The notes under the pieces are model-generated. The model saw only the letters and a program-made list of their open reading frames with translations, did no database searches and was not told where the DNA came from. The position numbers and the translations under genes are program-made. From positions 24,010 to 88,009 of the forward strand of contig CANJCO010000017.1 in NCBI GenBank assembly GCA_947473045.1: a stretch of DNA of 64,000 bases, given 5' to 3'. This document shows, in pieces, positions 42,028-50,535 of the stretch (position 1 is the first letter of the stretch; each line of letters opens with the position of its first letter). The stretch comes from Myxococcales bacterium. Lineage in GTDB: Bacteria > Myxococcota_A > Polyangia > Polyangiales > Polyangiaceae.

Positions 42028-43316
42028 GACAGCGCCTGCTCGCACATGCGCGCGATTTGCAGCGCGAAGCCGTCGCTTCCGATCGCGCTCCCGACGACGT
42101 GGCCGGCCCGCAGATCGGCCCACGCGCGGGGGTTGTCGAACCAGTCTTCGTCGTGACGATCGCGCAGATCGCGCCCGAGCAGCGGCGCGCCAAGCCAACC
42201 TGCGAGCCGGCTCTCGCCGTCCACGCGCGACTGCGGCCACGCTCCGGACAGGCGCAGCTCTTCGCCGAATACGCGCGCTCCGAGCTCATCGACGCCGAGC
42301 GCGCCCGCGCGAACGAGGCTCGCCGCGCACTCGAGGCGCAGCGACACGAGCTGCGACCGAAGCACGACGCGCGCCTGATCGACAGCCACTTCGCGCGACA
42401 CGCCGAGCTTACGCCGCAGAAACTCCGGAGACGACGCCAGCAGCGCGAACGTACCCGAGAACCGATGCGCGTCGGTGTTGCGAAACGGCCGACCCACTGA
42501 CGTACGCCCGCCGATCGCGACGCGCAGTCCGGCACCAAAATAGCCAAGCGCGCGCGCAAACGAAGCGCCTCCGAGCGGCGCGGCCAGCTTGGGAAGCTCG
42601 ACCGACAATCCGCGCGCCCGCTGGCTGAACAGCTCGCTCAGCCACCGCGACAGGCTGCCGGCCGGCCAGCCTTCACGCGCATCGCGCGCCATCAGCACGT
42701 CGAGCGCCAGCGGCCACGGCGCCGGATCGCGCTTGCGAGCCGCTCGCAGGAGATCGCGGGAGAGGTCTTCGGTGGCGGCGAGAAAGTCGACCGCGAGGGC
42801 GCGGGCGCGGGCATCTTCGGGGGCTCCGAGCCGATCGGCGGCGCCTTCGAGTCGCGACAGCGCCTCGTGTCGAACCGCCGCGAGCTCACGCAGCGCGGGC
42901 GCGAGGCGCGGCGCGAGGTCCGGCAGCGCGGCGGCGTAGGCGCGCGCGCGCGGCGCCGTCGTCTCCGAAAGCAGTCCCGCCCACACTTCACGCCAGCGCA
43001 GCTGCGTCACGCGTTCGAGCGTGACGGGAGCCAGCGCCTCGTCCGCGATGCGATGGTAAGCGAGCTCGGCCGGCCCCGACACCCGCGCGACGGTGAGCGC
43101 GGCGATCCAGACCAGCAGCGCATCGCGCAGCTCGCGCTCGTGCAGCGACACGTTTCTCGCGCGCACGTCGTCGTAGAGGCTTCGGCCCGCAAGCGCTCGG
43201 TGGCGCGACCAAACGAACGTATCGAGCGAGCCCGTCGCCCACGCGGCGCGCTCCTTGGCGAGATCGCGCGCAGCCGCAGCCACGGCGCGATCGAGCGCGG
43301 CGAGGTCCATCGTCAT
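42024..43316 (-). CDS. Hypothetical protein, mostly helical, 430 aa
   Basis: A soluble 430-aa protein rich in Ala, Arg and Leu, predominantly helical, with no signal, membrane helix or recognisable motif. Features seen are WSRHRALAGRSLYDDVRARN near residue 35 and a conserved-looking C-terminal part (HDEDWFDNPRAWADLRAG). It overlaps MiaE by 4 nt and the next gene by 3-4 nt. It is probably genuine, given codon phase and overlaps, but I cannot assign it. A role linked to the neighbouring diiron protein is only an inference. Confidence 0.78.
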   Translation of the reverse strand: MTMDLAALDRAVAAAARDLAKERAAWATGSLDTFVWSRHRALAGRSLYDDVRARNVSLHERELRDALLVWIAALTVARVSGPAELAYHRIADEALAPVTLERVTQLRWREVWAGLLSETTAPRARAYAAALPDLAPRLAPALRELAAVRHEALSRLEGAADRLGAPEDARARALAVDFLAATEDLSRDLLRAARKRDPAPWPLALDVLMARDAREGWPAGSLSRWLSELFSQRARGLSVELPKLAAPLGGASFARALGYFGAGLRVAIGGRTSVGRPFRNTDAHRFSGTFALLASSPEFLRRKLGVSREVAVDQARVVLRSQLVSLRLECAASLVRAGALGVDELGARVFGEELRLSGAWPQSRVDGESRLAGWLGAPLLGRDLRDRHDEDWFDNPRAWADLRAGHVVGSAIGSDGFALQIARMCEQALS

Positions 43317-43945
43317 CCGTGAATCGCCGCGCGAGGTCCGCGAGCGGACAGCTCCGTTACGACGCCGGCCTCGACTTCGGCGAGCGCAGCGAAGCGCGCA
43401 CGCACCATGGCTTCATCGCCGCACACCTGCGTCGCCAGCTCGAGAAACACGCGGTAATGGCGCGCTTCGGACGCGAACAGCTCTGCATAGAACGCGTGCA
43501 TTTCGCCCGACGCTTCGAGCGCAGTCGTGAGCAGCTTGAACCGCTCTGCGCTGCGGGCCTCGATGAGCGCGCACACGATGAGCCGCTCGACAAGGCTCAC
43601 GGCCCGATCGCGCGGGCGTCCGGTAACCCACGGAAGGGCCGCTGCGCGCGCGCGGAGCAGCGCCGCGTAGTCATCGACCGGAGGCACACCGAGGCGCTCG
43701 CCGCGACGCGCGATCTCGATCATGACGCGCCTGAAATGGTCAATTTCTTCGTGCGCGAGGTCGGTCAGGCGCATGATCAGTTCGGTCGTGACGACGTCGT
43801 GCATGCCACCGTAGCGCGCCACCAACGACATCGCGTTCGAGGCGGCCTTCATCTCGCAGTGCGCGTGATCGGCCAGCAGCGCGCCGAGGTCCGCGGCGGC
43901 GACGGGCGCCCACGCGTCATCGGTGGCAACGAGCAAACCCAGCAT
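43313..43945 (-). CDS. miaE: tRNA-(ms2io6A37)-hydroxylase-like, MiaE family
   Basis: A non-heme diiron protein of 210 aa in the ferritin-like fold of MiaE, which hydroxylates the isopentenyl group of ms2i6A37 in tRNA. Iron-binding helices visible are HAHCEMKAASNAMSL, LAHEEIDHFRRVM, LIEARSAERFKLL and ASEARHYRVF, giving the E/H ligands expected for two irons. The length is normal. It overlaps the 430-aa gene (ATGA) and lies 25 nt behind a membrane-protein gene. Confidence 0.9.
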   Translation of the reverse strand: MLGLLVATDDAWAPVAAADLGALLADHAHCEMKAASNAMSLVARYGGMHDVVTTELIMRLTDLAHEEIDHFRRVMIEIARRGERLGVPPVDDYAALLRARAAALPWVTGRPRDRAVSLVERLIVCALIEARSAERFKLLTTALEASGEMHAFYAELFASEARHYRVFLELATQVCGDEAMVRARFAALAEVEAGVVTELSARGPRAAIHG

Positions 43946-43970
43946 CAGCGGCGAAAGATAGCACGCCTCA

Positions 43971-44474
43971 TCAAGCGCCGGGCGCCCGTGAGGCCTTACC
44001 GCGCGATCCGCCCCACGCCGAAAGCGCGGTGGCGACGGCGGCCACGATCAACGGAGGCCACGAAATGCCCCCGGACGCGAACGCGAGCATCACCGCGACG
44101 AGCCCGGCCATCAGCCCCGCCAGCGCAGCCTCGCGGACGCCGGCAGGCGCACCGAAGCGGCCTACCAGAAAGCCACCGGCAAACGACGCGGCGGCGAGCG
44201 CCAGCCCGTGCGGCAGCGCGATGGCGGCGATCTCTTTTGCGCGCTCGGCCGCGGGCAGCGCGTAAAAATTCGCGGCGGCAAGCGCGGGCGAAGCCGCGGG
44301 CGGAAGCCGCGACAGGCGGGCCGTCAGCGACTGCGCCACGAGCGCGAGCGGCAGCCACCCGCCGAAAATCGCGACTGTTCCGAAGCCGACCCAGTGCCAC
44401 GGAGGCCGTGGCTCTTCGGGCTCCGCGCCCGGCGTGGCGTTGAGGACGGGCAGCTTTCGCCGGGGCTCGGACAC
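43971..44474 (-). CDS. Hypothetical membrane protein, four TM segments
   Basis: A 167-aa protein starting at GTG 44474 (SEPRRKLPVLN), with a cytosolic Pro/Glu-rich head (PGAEPEEPRPPWHW) and about four hydrophobic segments (FGTVAIFGGWLPLALVA; LPHGLALAAASFAGGFL; LAGLMAGLVAVMLAFA; LIVAAVATALSAWGG). The third helix carries Gly repeats. AAGG stands upstream of the GTG. No family is recognised. It is the first gene of the MiaE operon and divergent from the YbgC-like gene by 67 nt. Confidence 0.8.
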   Translation of the reverse strand: MSEPRRKLPVLNATPGAEPEEPRPPWHWVGFGTVAIFGGWLPLALVAQSLTARLSRLPPAASPALAAANFYALPAAERAKEIAAIALPHGLALAAASFAGGFLVGRFGAPAGVREAALAGLMAGLVAVMLAFASGGISWPPLIVAAVATALSAWGGSRGKASRAPGA

Positions 44475-44541
44475 TTGTGGAACCTTCGCCGCTCCGCCGC
44501 GCGCTGTAAAGGGCGCGCAGCTCTGATAGGAGCCGCAGGTC

Positions 44542-44976
44542 ATGCAGCTTCCGACGATCGACCCCGCCGCCAGCATCAGCCGTACCCAGCTGCGCGTGCG
44601 CTTCTGCGAGACCGACCTCATGGGCATCGTCCACCACGCCAACTACCTCGCCTACTTCGAGGAGGGGCGCGTCGACTGGCTCCGCAAGCGCGGCATCACG
44701 TACGCCGAGTGGGCTGCCAGGGGCATTCACCTGCCCGTGGTCGAGGCGCAGACGCGCTACAGGTCACCGCTCGCGTTCGACGACGTGTTCGAGCTCGAGA
44801 CGCGCCTGTCGGAGCTGCGCTCGCACTCGCTGCGCTTCGACTACCGCGCGACGAGAGGCGGCGTGCTGCTGGCCGAGGCCTCGACCCGCCTCGCGTGCGT
44901 GGGCGAGACGCACAAGCTGTCGCGCATCCCGGAAGCGTTCGCAGCGGTGCTGCTGAGCGCCGAGCCGTCGCGGTAG
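44542..44976 (+). CDS. Acyl-CoA thioesterase, YbgC/4HBT family
   Basis: A 144-aa hot-dog-fold thioesterase. The signature VRFCETDLMGIVHHANYLAYF with a catalytic Asp/Glu near residue 25 is that of YbgC/4-hydroxybenzoyl-CoA thioesterase-like proteins, then EEGRVDWLRKRG. Homologs hydrolyse short- to medium-chain acyl-CoA, and YbgC is linked to phospholipid metabolism near tol-pal; no tol-pal genes are adjacent here. ATG is at 44542. Confidence 0.92.
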   Translation: MQLPTIDPAASISRTQLRVRFCETDLMGIVHHANYLAYFEEGRVDWLRKRGITYAEWAARGIHLPVVEAQTRYRSPLAFDDVFELETRLSELRSHSLRFDYRATRGGVLLAEASTRLACVGETHKLSRIPEAFAAVLLSAEPSR

Positions 44977-45018
44977 GCGCAGCGCTGGCGCTCGCGTGCG
45001 CGTCTTGCGCTGGCGATG

Positions 45019-45084
45019 GCCGAGCTGCCGGGAAGCTCCCGGCCCCTGCGTGTAGCGAGCCGGCGCACAGATTACGTTGAGCAT
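45019..45084 (-). pseudogene. Relic of a glycerol-dehydrogenase-like gene, 5' end only
   Basis: On the minus strand AAGGAAG stands 5 nt before the ATG at 45084, then 22 codons read MLNVICAPARYTQGPGASRQ followed by LG. This matches the known N-terminus of GldA-type iron alcohol dehydrogenases (pattern P-x-[KR]-Y-x-QG-x-x-x-x-x-x-LG). After that the frame runs into the antisense of the thioesterase gene, so the rest is lost. It is a truncation relic; gene family identity is by recall of the motif. Confidence 0.5.
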
Positions 45085-45227
45085 GGGATCTTCCTTTCGG
45101 CCGCCTCGGAGCGATCGCCGCCAAAGCTGCGCCGAAACGGGCGGGCGCACGCAGGTTGCACGGCCCAGCGTGGTGCCGCGCTGCGGCGCTGGTGAACGAA
45201 GGTCGAAGCGGCTACGATGCTGGCCGA

Positions 45228-45596
45228 ATGATTTCGAGCCGAATCGCCCTGCTCGTCGGCCTTGTCGGCCTCGCCGCGTGCCGCAAGGGCGCCGCGCGCC
45301 TCGACGGGCACTGGGTTGGCCAGAAGGCCACCGGGGTGGCCACCGAAGCGCAGGCCGCCGCCAACAGGTTCGCCGCCGAGATGACGCTCGACTTTCACGG
45401 CGACACCATCGCCGTCAAAACCGAACGGGCCAAGCAAACCGGGCACTACCGCGTGCTTCGCGACGAAGCGACTACGGTCGTCATCGTGACCGACGAAGAC
45501 GGCGCGGGCGACGAGCAGACGTTCACGCTCGAGGGCGACAGCACCCTGTCCTGGTCGGCGCTCAAAGACAAAACGATCGTCTTCAAAAAGCAGTAG
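45228..45596 (+). CDS. Small hypothetical lipoprotein
   Basis: A 122-aa predicted lipoprotein (LVGLVGLAAC lipobox) followed by a single beta-rich domain starting GHWVGQKATG and ending LKDKTIVFKK, with GDTIAVKTERAKQTGHYRV in the middle, resembling small lipocalin-like or DUF-type outer-membrane lipoproteins. The ATG at 45228 is picked since the signal begins there; an upstream ATG at 45156 is in frame but has no signal logic. Function unknown. Confidence 0.8.
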   Translation: MISSRIALLVGLVGLAACRKGAARLDGHWVGQKATGVATEAQAAANRFAAEMTLDFHGDTIAVKTERAKQTGHYRVLRDEATTVVIVTDEDGAGDEQTFTLEGDSTLSWSALKDKTIVFKKQ

Positions 45597-45791
45597 CGCG
45601 CGCCTGCCCGCTTCGGCGCGGCGCCCCGTCGCAGGTCGGTGAGGGCCCGGGCGGCCCTGCGTTCGCGTTTGGCCGCAACGCTCGCGGGCCCCAAACGCAT
45701 TGACAGACATTTCCCTTATGCAAGACTAACTTCTTGTAGCAAGGACACCAAAACAACGCCGGCGACGGCTTCCTGCGCAGCGAGCGAGAGC

Positions 45792-46247
45792 ATGCCCCTC
45801 TTTTCATTTCCCGCCCGGGTCAACGAACGCGCCGCCCGCCTGGTGGCCGCCGGAGCCGCCACCTCGAGCCTCGTCGCCCTCACCTCAGGCGCTTCGTGGC
45901 TGGTGCCGATCATCGCTGGAGGCTTCCTGCTGCGGGTCGGCTGGGGGCCCTTGCTGAGTCCCACGGCGCGGCTCGCGATGTGGGGAGCCCCGAAGCTGTG
46001 GGAGACGCGGCTCGTGGCGGGGGCGCCCAAGCGGTTCGCACAGGCGATCGGCGCCGCCTTGACCGTGGCGGCGTCGGTCCTGATCGCGCTCGGACACCCC
46101 ACGGTGAGCGGCGCGCTGCTCGCCACCATCGCGCTCTTCGCGACCCTCGAAGCCACGCTGTCGTTCTGTCTGGGTTGCTGGCTCTACGGCCAGCTTCAGC
46201 GGCTCGGGCTCTTTCCCGCGGACAGCTGCTCCGAGTGCGTCACTTAA
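45792..46247 (+). CDS. DUF4395 family membrane protein
   Basis: A 151-aa inner-membrane protein of the DUF4395 family. The pattern FSFPARVNERAARLVAAG, LVPIIAGGFLLRVGWGPLLSP and AGAPKRFAQAIGA is typical; hydrophobic helices lie at 30-45, 85-100 and 108-130. The C-terminus has LGCWLYGQL and ends ADSCSECVT with two Cys. Many members sit next to thioredoxin-like genes; none is beside this one. A TTGACA stands about 90 nt upstream but has no fitting -10. Confidence 0.86.
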   Translation: MPLFSFPARVNERAARLVAAGAATSSLVALTSGASWLVPIIAGGFLLRVGWGPLLSPTARLAMWGAPKLWETRLVAGAPKRFAQAIGAALTVAASVLIALGHPTVSGALLATIALFATLEATLSFCLGCWLYGQLQRLGLFPADSCSECVT

Positions 46248-46268
46248 GGCAGCGACCGCGCAGTCCGG

Positions 46269-47006
46269 TTATGGCATCGCCGACGCGAGCGCCGCTCGCG
46301 TTTGGCGGCGACGGGCGAGCAGGCGCCGCATCCACGCCGGAAGTACCTCGATCGCAGGGACCGCAGCGACGTCGTCGCCCGCGGTGAGTGCGGCGGTCGC
46401 CCGATCGACCCACCACGCGTGCGCAAGTGACACGAGCGCATACCCCTGCGTGATGGCGACCAGTATCAGCCAGCCGATGTAGTTGTCCCGCTGCACGGTT
46501 ACAGCTTCCTCGCCAGGGGCCGTGCACCACAAGGCAATCAGGCCGACTGCAGCGAAGCCGCACCACCCGCTGAGCGCGACGTTGTACCGCGCGCTCAGTC
46601 GCGCCGACGCGCGCGCCTTGCGGAGTCGCTCGGGCGTGCCGCTGAGAAGATGCAGGCCGCTGAGCCACACGCGCGCCGCGACAATCAAGCCAGGGACCGA
46701 CACCAGCCCAAGCCCGATCGCGAGCAGCCCGAAGAGCCCCATCAGCAGCCCGGGGACGAACATCTGCCCGAGCAGCAGGCTGGCGAAGGCCGCGAGGCGC
46801 ACAGCGCGCGGCGCACGGGAGGCATATCCGGCAACGACCGCGCTCGCGCGATACGCCCCGTCGCCCACCTGCACTGCGGGTAGCGGCACCCTCGCCCACA
46901 GCGAACGATGTTGCCTTTCGGCCAGAAGATAGGTCGCAACCGCAGCGCCCACGAACCCCGCGGCGACGCCGGAGCAGCAGACGATCTCAAGGGTTGTCGA
47001 CGCCAT
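46269..47006 (-). CDS. Hypothetical multi-spanning membrane protein
   Basis: A 245-aa protein with about five or six hydrophobic segments: IVCCSGVAAGFVGAAVATYL at the start, AAFASLLLGQMFVPGLLMG, LLAIGLGLVSVPGLIVAA, CGFAAVGLIALWC and LILVAITQGYALVSL. Charged loops and a basic tail (RRLLARRRQTR) follow. No known family or catalytic motif is seen. GGAAGGAA precedes the ATG at 47006 on the minus strand. It is divergent from pnp; the 100-nt gap holds TATAGA-like sequence on the minus side. Confidence 0.8.
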   Translation of the reverse strand: MASTTLEIVCCSGVAAGFVGAAVATYLLAERQHRSLWARVPLPAVQVGDGAYRASAVVAGYASRAPRAVRLAAFASLLLGQMFVPGLLMGLFGLLAIGLGLVSVPGLIVAARVWLSGLHLLSGTPERLRKARASARLSARYNVALSGWCGFAAVGLIALWCTAPGEEAVTVQRDNYIGWLILVAITQGYALVSLAHAWWVDRATAALTAGDDVAAVPAIEVLPAWMRRLLARRRQTRAALASAMP

Positions 47007-47106
47007 CGCGAATATTCCTTCCGACCTGTTTCCATATTCTATACGGCCGGGGCGCGGGCAAGCTTCCCGCGCAGACGACGCGGACGTGCGATAAGCTCAG
47101 CAGATC

Positions 47107-47943
47107 ATGAGCGATGGCATTTTGGCGCGACTGAATGAGACGGTGGCTGCGGTCACAGCCCGATCGGGCGGAGCGAGGCCGAAGGTGGGCGTGGTGCTGG
47201 GCAGCGGCCTCGGCGCGTTTGCCGACACGCTCAAAGGCGTGCGCCTGCCCTACGCTGAGCTGCCCAACATGGCCTCATCGCGGGTGGTCGGGCACGCCGG
47301 CAACCTCGTGTTCGGCGAGGTCGGCGAAGTACCTGTAGTATGCATGCAGGGGCGGGTACACTACTACGAGGGACATCCCATCTCCGACGTCGTGCACGGC
47401 GTTCGGGTGATGGCGAAGCTCGGGGTGAGCGCCGTGCTTGTCACCAACGCGGCCGGCGGCGTCGAGGCTTCGTGGAGCGCAGGGGATCTGATGCTCATCA
47501 CCGACCACCTGAACCTCGCGTGCGCCTCGCCGCTCATCGGGCCCAACGACGACGCCCTCGGACCGCGCTTTCCCGACATGAGCCACGCCTACGATCCTGC
47601 CTTGCAGCAAGCACTGCGCGACGTGGCGCGCGAGGCCGGCGTGCCGCTCCGCGAGGGCGTCTACGCCTGGCTCACCGGGCCCTCGTACGAGACGCCCGCC
47701 GAGGTGCGGATGGTCCGCGGACTGGGCGCGCAGGCGGTGGGCATGAGCACCGTGCCCGAAGTGGTGGCCCTGCGACACATGGGCGTGCGCGTCGGAGCGC
47801 TGAGCTGCATCACGAACCTCGCCGCCGGCATCACGAGCGCAGCGCTCAATCACAAGGAGGTCGAAGAGGTGGCGCGCCTCAAGCGCCAGGACCTCCTCAA
47901 GCTGCTCGAGGGTTGGATCATCAAGGCGGGTCAACATGGATGA
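47107..47943 (+). CDS. Purine nucleoside phosphorylase (trimeric PNP/MTAP family)
   Basis: A 278-aa phosphorylase that releases purine bases from ribo- and deoxyribonucleosides (salvage). Motifs are VVLGSGLGAFAD near the N-terminus, MQGRVHYYEGHP, VTNAAGGVEASW, LTGPSYETPAEVRM and MSTVPEVVALRH, all for phosphate and base binding in the trimeric PNP family; the guanosine/inosine type is more likely than MTA by the final motif SCITNLAAG. Its end overlaps the cytidine deaminase start by 8 nt, making a nucleoside-salvage operon. Confidence 0.94.
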   Translation: MSDGILARLNETVAAVTARSGGARPKVGVVLGSGLGAFADTLKGVRLPYAELPNMASSRVVGHAGNLVFGEVGEVPVVCMQGRVHYYEGHPISDVVHGVRVMAKLGVSAVLVTNAAGGVEASWSAGDLMLITDHLNLACASPLIGPNDDALGPRFPDMSHAYDPALQQALRDVAREAGVPLREGVYAWLTGPSYETPAEVRMVRGLGAQAVGMSTVPEVVALRHMGVRVGALSCITNLAAGITSAALNHKEVEEVARLKRQDLLKLLEGWIIKAGQHG

Positions 47944-48373
47944 CGCGTCGCCGGGGATCGACGCGCTCGTCAATGAGACCGCGCTCGGAAAGCTTATCGC
48001 CGAGGCGAGGCAGGCCCGCGCGCGCGCCTACGCACCCTACTCGAACTACAGGGTCGGCTCGGCGATCCTCACTGCAAAAGGTGCAGTCTACACGGGCTGC
48101 AACGTAGAAAACGCTTCGTACGGCGCGTGCATCTGCGCCGAGCGCAGCGCCATCTCCCAGATGGTCGCAGCGGGCGACTCGAAGCCGGTCGCGTGCGCGG
48201 TCATCACCGGTGGCAAGTCACCCGGCACGCCGTGCGGCATCTGCCGCCAGGTGCTCGTGGAGTTTACCCGCGACATGCCCGTGGTGCTCGTGTGCGAGAC
48301 CGACACCGGCGATGTGCGGCGCGACACTACGCTCGCCGAGTTGATGCCCGACGTGTTCGAGTTCGACGTTTAG
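47936..48373 (+). CDS. cdd: Cytidine deaminase
   Basis: A 145-aa tetrameric-type zinc deaminase converting (deoxy)cytidine to uridine. The zinc site is C67-A-E69 (catalytic Glu), then PCGICRQ with C100 and C103. GCNVENASYG is the usual substrate loop. It overlaps the purine nucleoside phosphorylase gene by 8 nt, so the two are translationally coupled, forming a salvage pair. It is convergent with proB. Confidence 0.95.
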   Translation: MDDASPGIDALVNETALGKLIAEARQARARAYAPYSNYRVGSAILTAKGAVYTGCNVENASYGACICAERSAISQMVAAGDSKPVACAVITGGKSPGTPCGICRQVLVEFTRDMPVVLVCETDTGDVRRDTTLAELMPDVFEFDV

Positions 48374-48402
48374 CGCGCCGCGCCCCCACCGCAGCGAAGC
48401 CT

Positions 48403-49488
48403 TCAGCTGCTCGGCCAGAGCACCAACTCATCTTTGTGAACCACGACGCCATCGGTTTCGCCCGGGGTGCCGGCGGCGCGCATGACGTCTTCCGCCGCGG
48501 CCCGCGCGAGCCCCCGACCCAGCTCAGCGCCCTGCCCGTCGAGCAACCGCACCGCGTCGCCCTCGCGAAACGTGCCGCGCACTCCGAGCACGCCCACGCT
48601 GAGCACGCTCTTGTTCTTGTCGCGCACCGCCCGGGTCGCGCCCGCGTCGAGCACCACGTCGCCTGCCGGACGCAGGGTGAAGGCGATCCACGCCTTGCGC
48701 GCGCTGAGTCGCTCGGCTGCGGCGACCACGAGGGTGCCTACGTCGTCGCCCTGCGCGATGCGCGACAGCACGCGGGGTTCGCGCGCATCGGCAATAATCG
48801 CGTGCGCGCCCGATATCGCTGCGCGCCGCGCCGCTTCGATCTTGCTGCCCATCCCGCCGGTGCCCACGGTGCTCGTGCTCTTTTTGACGAGCTGCAGCAA
48901 ATCGCGGGTGTCGGTCACCTGCCGGACGCGCTCGCCCTCGCCGTCGAGCACCCCGGCCACATCGCTCAGCAGCAGGAGCAGATCCGCGCCCACCAGCGGC
49001 GCCACCATCGCGGCGAGCTGGTCGTTGTCGCCGAACTTGATCTCTTCGACGGCGACCGAGTCGTTTTCGTTGAGCACCGGCACGGCGCCCGCCACGAGCA
49101 GCTCGAGGAGCGACTCTCGCGCGTTGTTGGCGCGGGCGCGATCGGCGAGATCGGCGTGCGTCAGGAGCACTTGCGCGACCGGAATGCCGTGGGGCGCGAA
49201 CGCCTGCTCATAGGCGCGCATCAGCGAGCTCTGACCGGCCGCGGCAGCCGCCTGCAGCTTCTTCACTTCTTTGGGCCGGGCCTTGTAGCCGAGCTTCTGC
49301 CAGCCAAGCGCGATGGCGCCGCTCGACACGACGAGCACGCTGCGCCCCTGCGCGCGCAGCTCGGCGACATCGCGCGCGATGCGCTCGCAGGTGTCGCCGG
49401 CGGTCGCCAGTGAACGCGAACCAATCTTGACGACGATGCGTTTGGCGCGCGCGACGGCCTCGCGCTCGGCGGTCATCTTTCGGCTCAT
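48403..49488 (-). CDS. proB: Glutamate 5-kinase
   Basis: First enzyme of proline biosynthesis, phosphorylating glutamate at the gamma-carboxyl, 361 aa. The amino-acid-kinase domain starts VVKIGSRSLA, has VVSSGAIALG, PVLNENDSVAVEEIKFGDND and GTGGMGSKIEAA; a C-terminal PUA domain follows. The ATG at 49488 has GAGGA at 7 nt, which decides it; the upstream frame to 49629 is spurious. No proA is adjacent. It lies 10 nt behind a hypothetical gene in the same direction. Confidence 0.95.
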   Translation of the reverse strand: MSRKMTAEREAVARAKRIVVKIGSRSLATAGDTCERIARDVAELRAQGRSVLVVSSGAIALGWQKLGYKARPKEVKKLQAAAAAGQSSLMRAYEQAFAPHGIPVAQVLLTHADLADRARANNARESLLELLVAGAVPVLNENDSVAVEEIKFGDNDQLAAMVAPLVGADLLLLLSDVAGVLDGEGERVRQVTDTRDLLQLVKKSTSTVGTGGMGSKIEAARRAAISGAHAIIADAREPRVLSRIAQGDDVGTLVVAAAERLSARKAWIAFTLRPAGDVVLDAGATRAVRDKNKSVLSVGVLGVRGTFREGDAVRLLDGQGAELGRGLARAAAEDVMRAAGTPGETDGVVVHKDELVLWPSS

Positions 49489-49498
49489 GGATGATTCC

Positions 49499-50143
49499 TC
49501 ACGATCCTTCCGCGAGCGCGGCATCAAACGCAGCGTCGAGGCGGCGCACGACCCAACCCGGCAGACTGGCCACGACCGAGAGCGCACCGTCGGTGAGCTG
49601 GGTGACCTGATCACGAAGCTCCTCGGCATCGCCAGGCTCGACGCGCTCGCCGCGGGCAGGCGTGCTGAAGGCGAGGATCACCGCTCGGTCAATGGCGCGA
49701 CGAAGCACCTTCGCCTCGACGTCGTCGATGCGCACAGCCGCAGAGTTGCGTGCGCCTTGCAGGTATCGTTCGAGCAGGTGTCCGAGCGCGAACGTGGTCG
49801 CAGCCGAGCGAACAGGGGGGATGAGCGTGAGCGGCCCAAGGCGGGTGAGCACGCGCGTCACCGCGAAATTGAGGGCCGTTCCGACAAAGCCGCGACCGCC
49901 GAAGAGCGCCTTCTCGGAGACGAGCGCCGAGCGCGCCTCAGGGGTAAGCGAGACGCTGTACCGGCAGGCCACGTCGTGGACGAGCGCGCCACGCACGCGC
50001 GCCGAGAGCGTACGCGGCACCCACGGCAGCGGCACGGCACCCACCACGGCCCCCATCACGGCATAGCTTCCGAGGCGTCCGGGACCGAGCCGCTCGGACG
50101 GCGTTGAGAGCGCGGCTTGCGTCGTCGTTTCTGCAGTGGTCAT
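49499..50143 (-). CDS. Hypothetical protein, 214 aa
   Basis: A mainly helical, probably membrane-associated protein with two Gly/Ala/Pro-rich hydrophobic stretches (LGSYAVMGAVVGAVPLPWVP; GLGTALNFAVTR-like) but no clear multi-pass pattern. Charged helices end the protein. It seems related to small EcsC-like or DUF proteins only in style; I do not assign a family. The ATG at 50143 is preferred over 50161. It directly precedes proB with a 10-nt gap. Confidence 0.72.
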   Translation of the reverse strand: MTTAETTTQAALSTPSERLGPGRLGSYAVMGAVVGAVPLPWVPRTLSARVRGALVHDVACRYSVSLTPEARSALVSEKALFGGRGFVGTALNFAVTRVLTRLGPLTLIPPVRSAATTFALGHLLERYLQGARNSAAVRIDDVEAKVLRRAIDRAVILAFSTPARGERVEPGDAEELRDQVTQLTDGALSVVASLPGWVVRRLDAAFDAALAEGS

Positions 50144-50223
50144 CAGCGATGATTCTACCACGGCACGCCGCGCGTTGATGCGCGTGGCGCGGTATACCAG
50201 CGGCGCCTACGATGTTGCGCTGC

Positions 50224-50535
50224 ATGCACCGTTCGAGACGAGGGCTCACCGCAGCCGTCGCGCTGATCGCGCTCGCGACAGGGGCTCCGCGGGCTCGCGG
50301 CGACGCGCTCCGCGCCGATGTATTTTTGTGCGAGGACGCCATCGCCCGCGCGCGAAAGTGCTGTCCCGACGCCTTCGACATGCCGCCTCCGACCACCTGC
50401 GACTACGATCCCGGAGGCTGCGGCGCCGCCGCGCACGATCCCGAAATCACCGAAGTCGCCGCCCGCTGCGTGATCAGCGCCTCGTGCGACGAGCTGCGGC
50501 AAAACCGGTGCAATTTGCCGCTGCCGTGCCCATGA
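50224..50535 (+). CDS. Small secreted Cys-rich protein
   Basis: A 103-aa exported protein: basic N-terminus, signal helix (LTAAVALIALATGAP) and a mature part with at least eight Cys, including KCCPDAF, TTCDYDPGGCG, RCVISASC and NRCNLPLPCP, consistent with several disulfides. The family is not recognised. The stop overlaps the start of a barrel gene by 4 nt (ATGA). A disulfide-rich partner of an outer-membrane barrel is a reasonable inference. Confidence 0.78.
   Translation: MHRSRRGLTAAVALIALATGAPRARGDALRADVFLCEDAIARARKCCPDAFDMPPPTTCDYDPGGCGAAAHDPEITEVAARCVISASCDELRQNRCNLPLPCP

Noticed and set aside
45700..45732. TTGACA as a -35 box before the DUF4395 gene
   Set aside because: No fitting -10 at 16-18 nt; the best TAACTT is 21 nt away.
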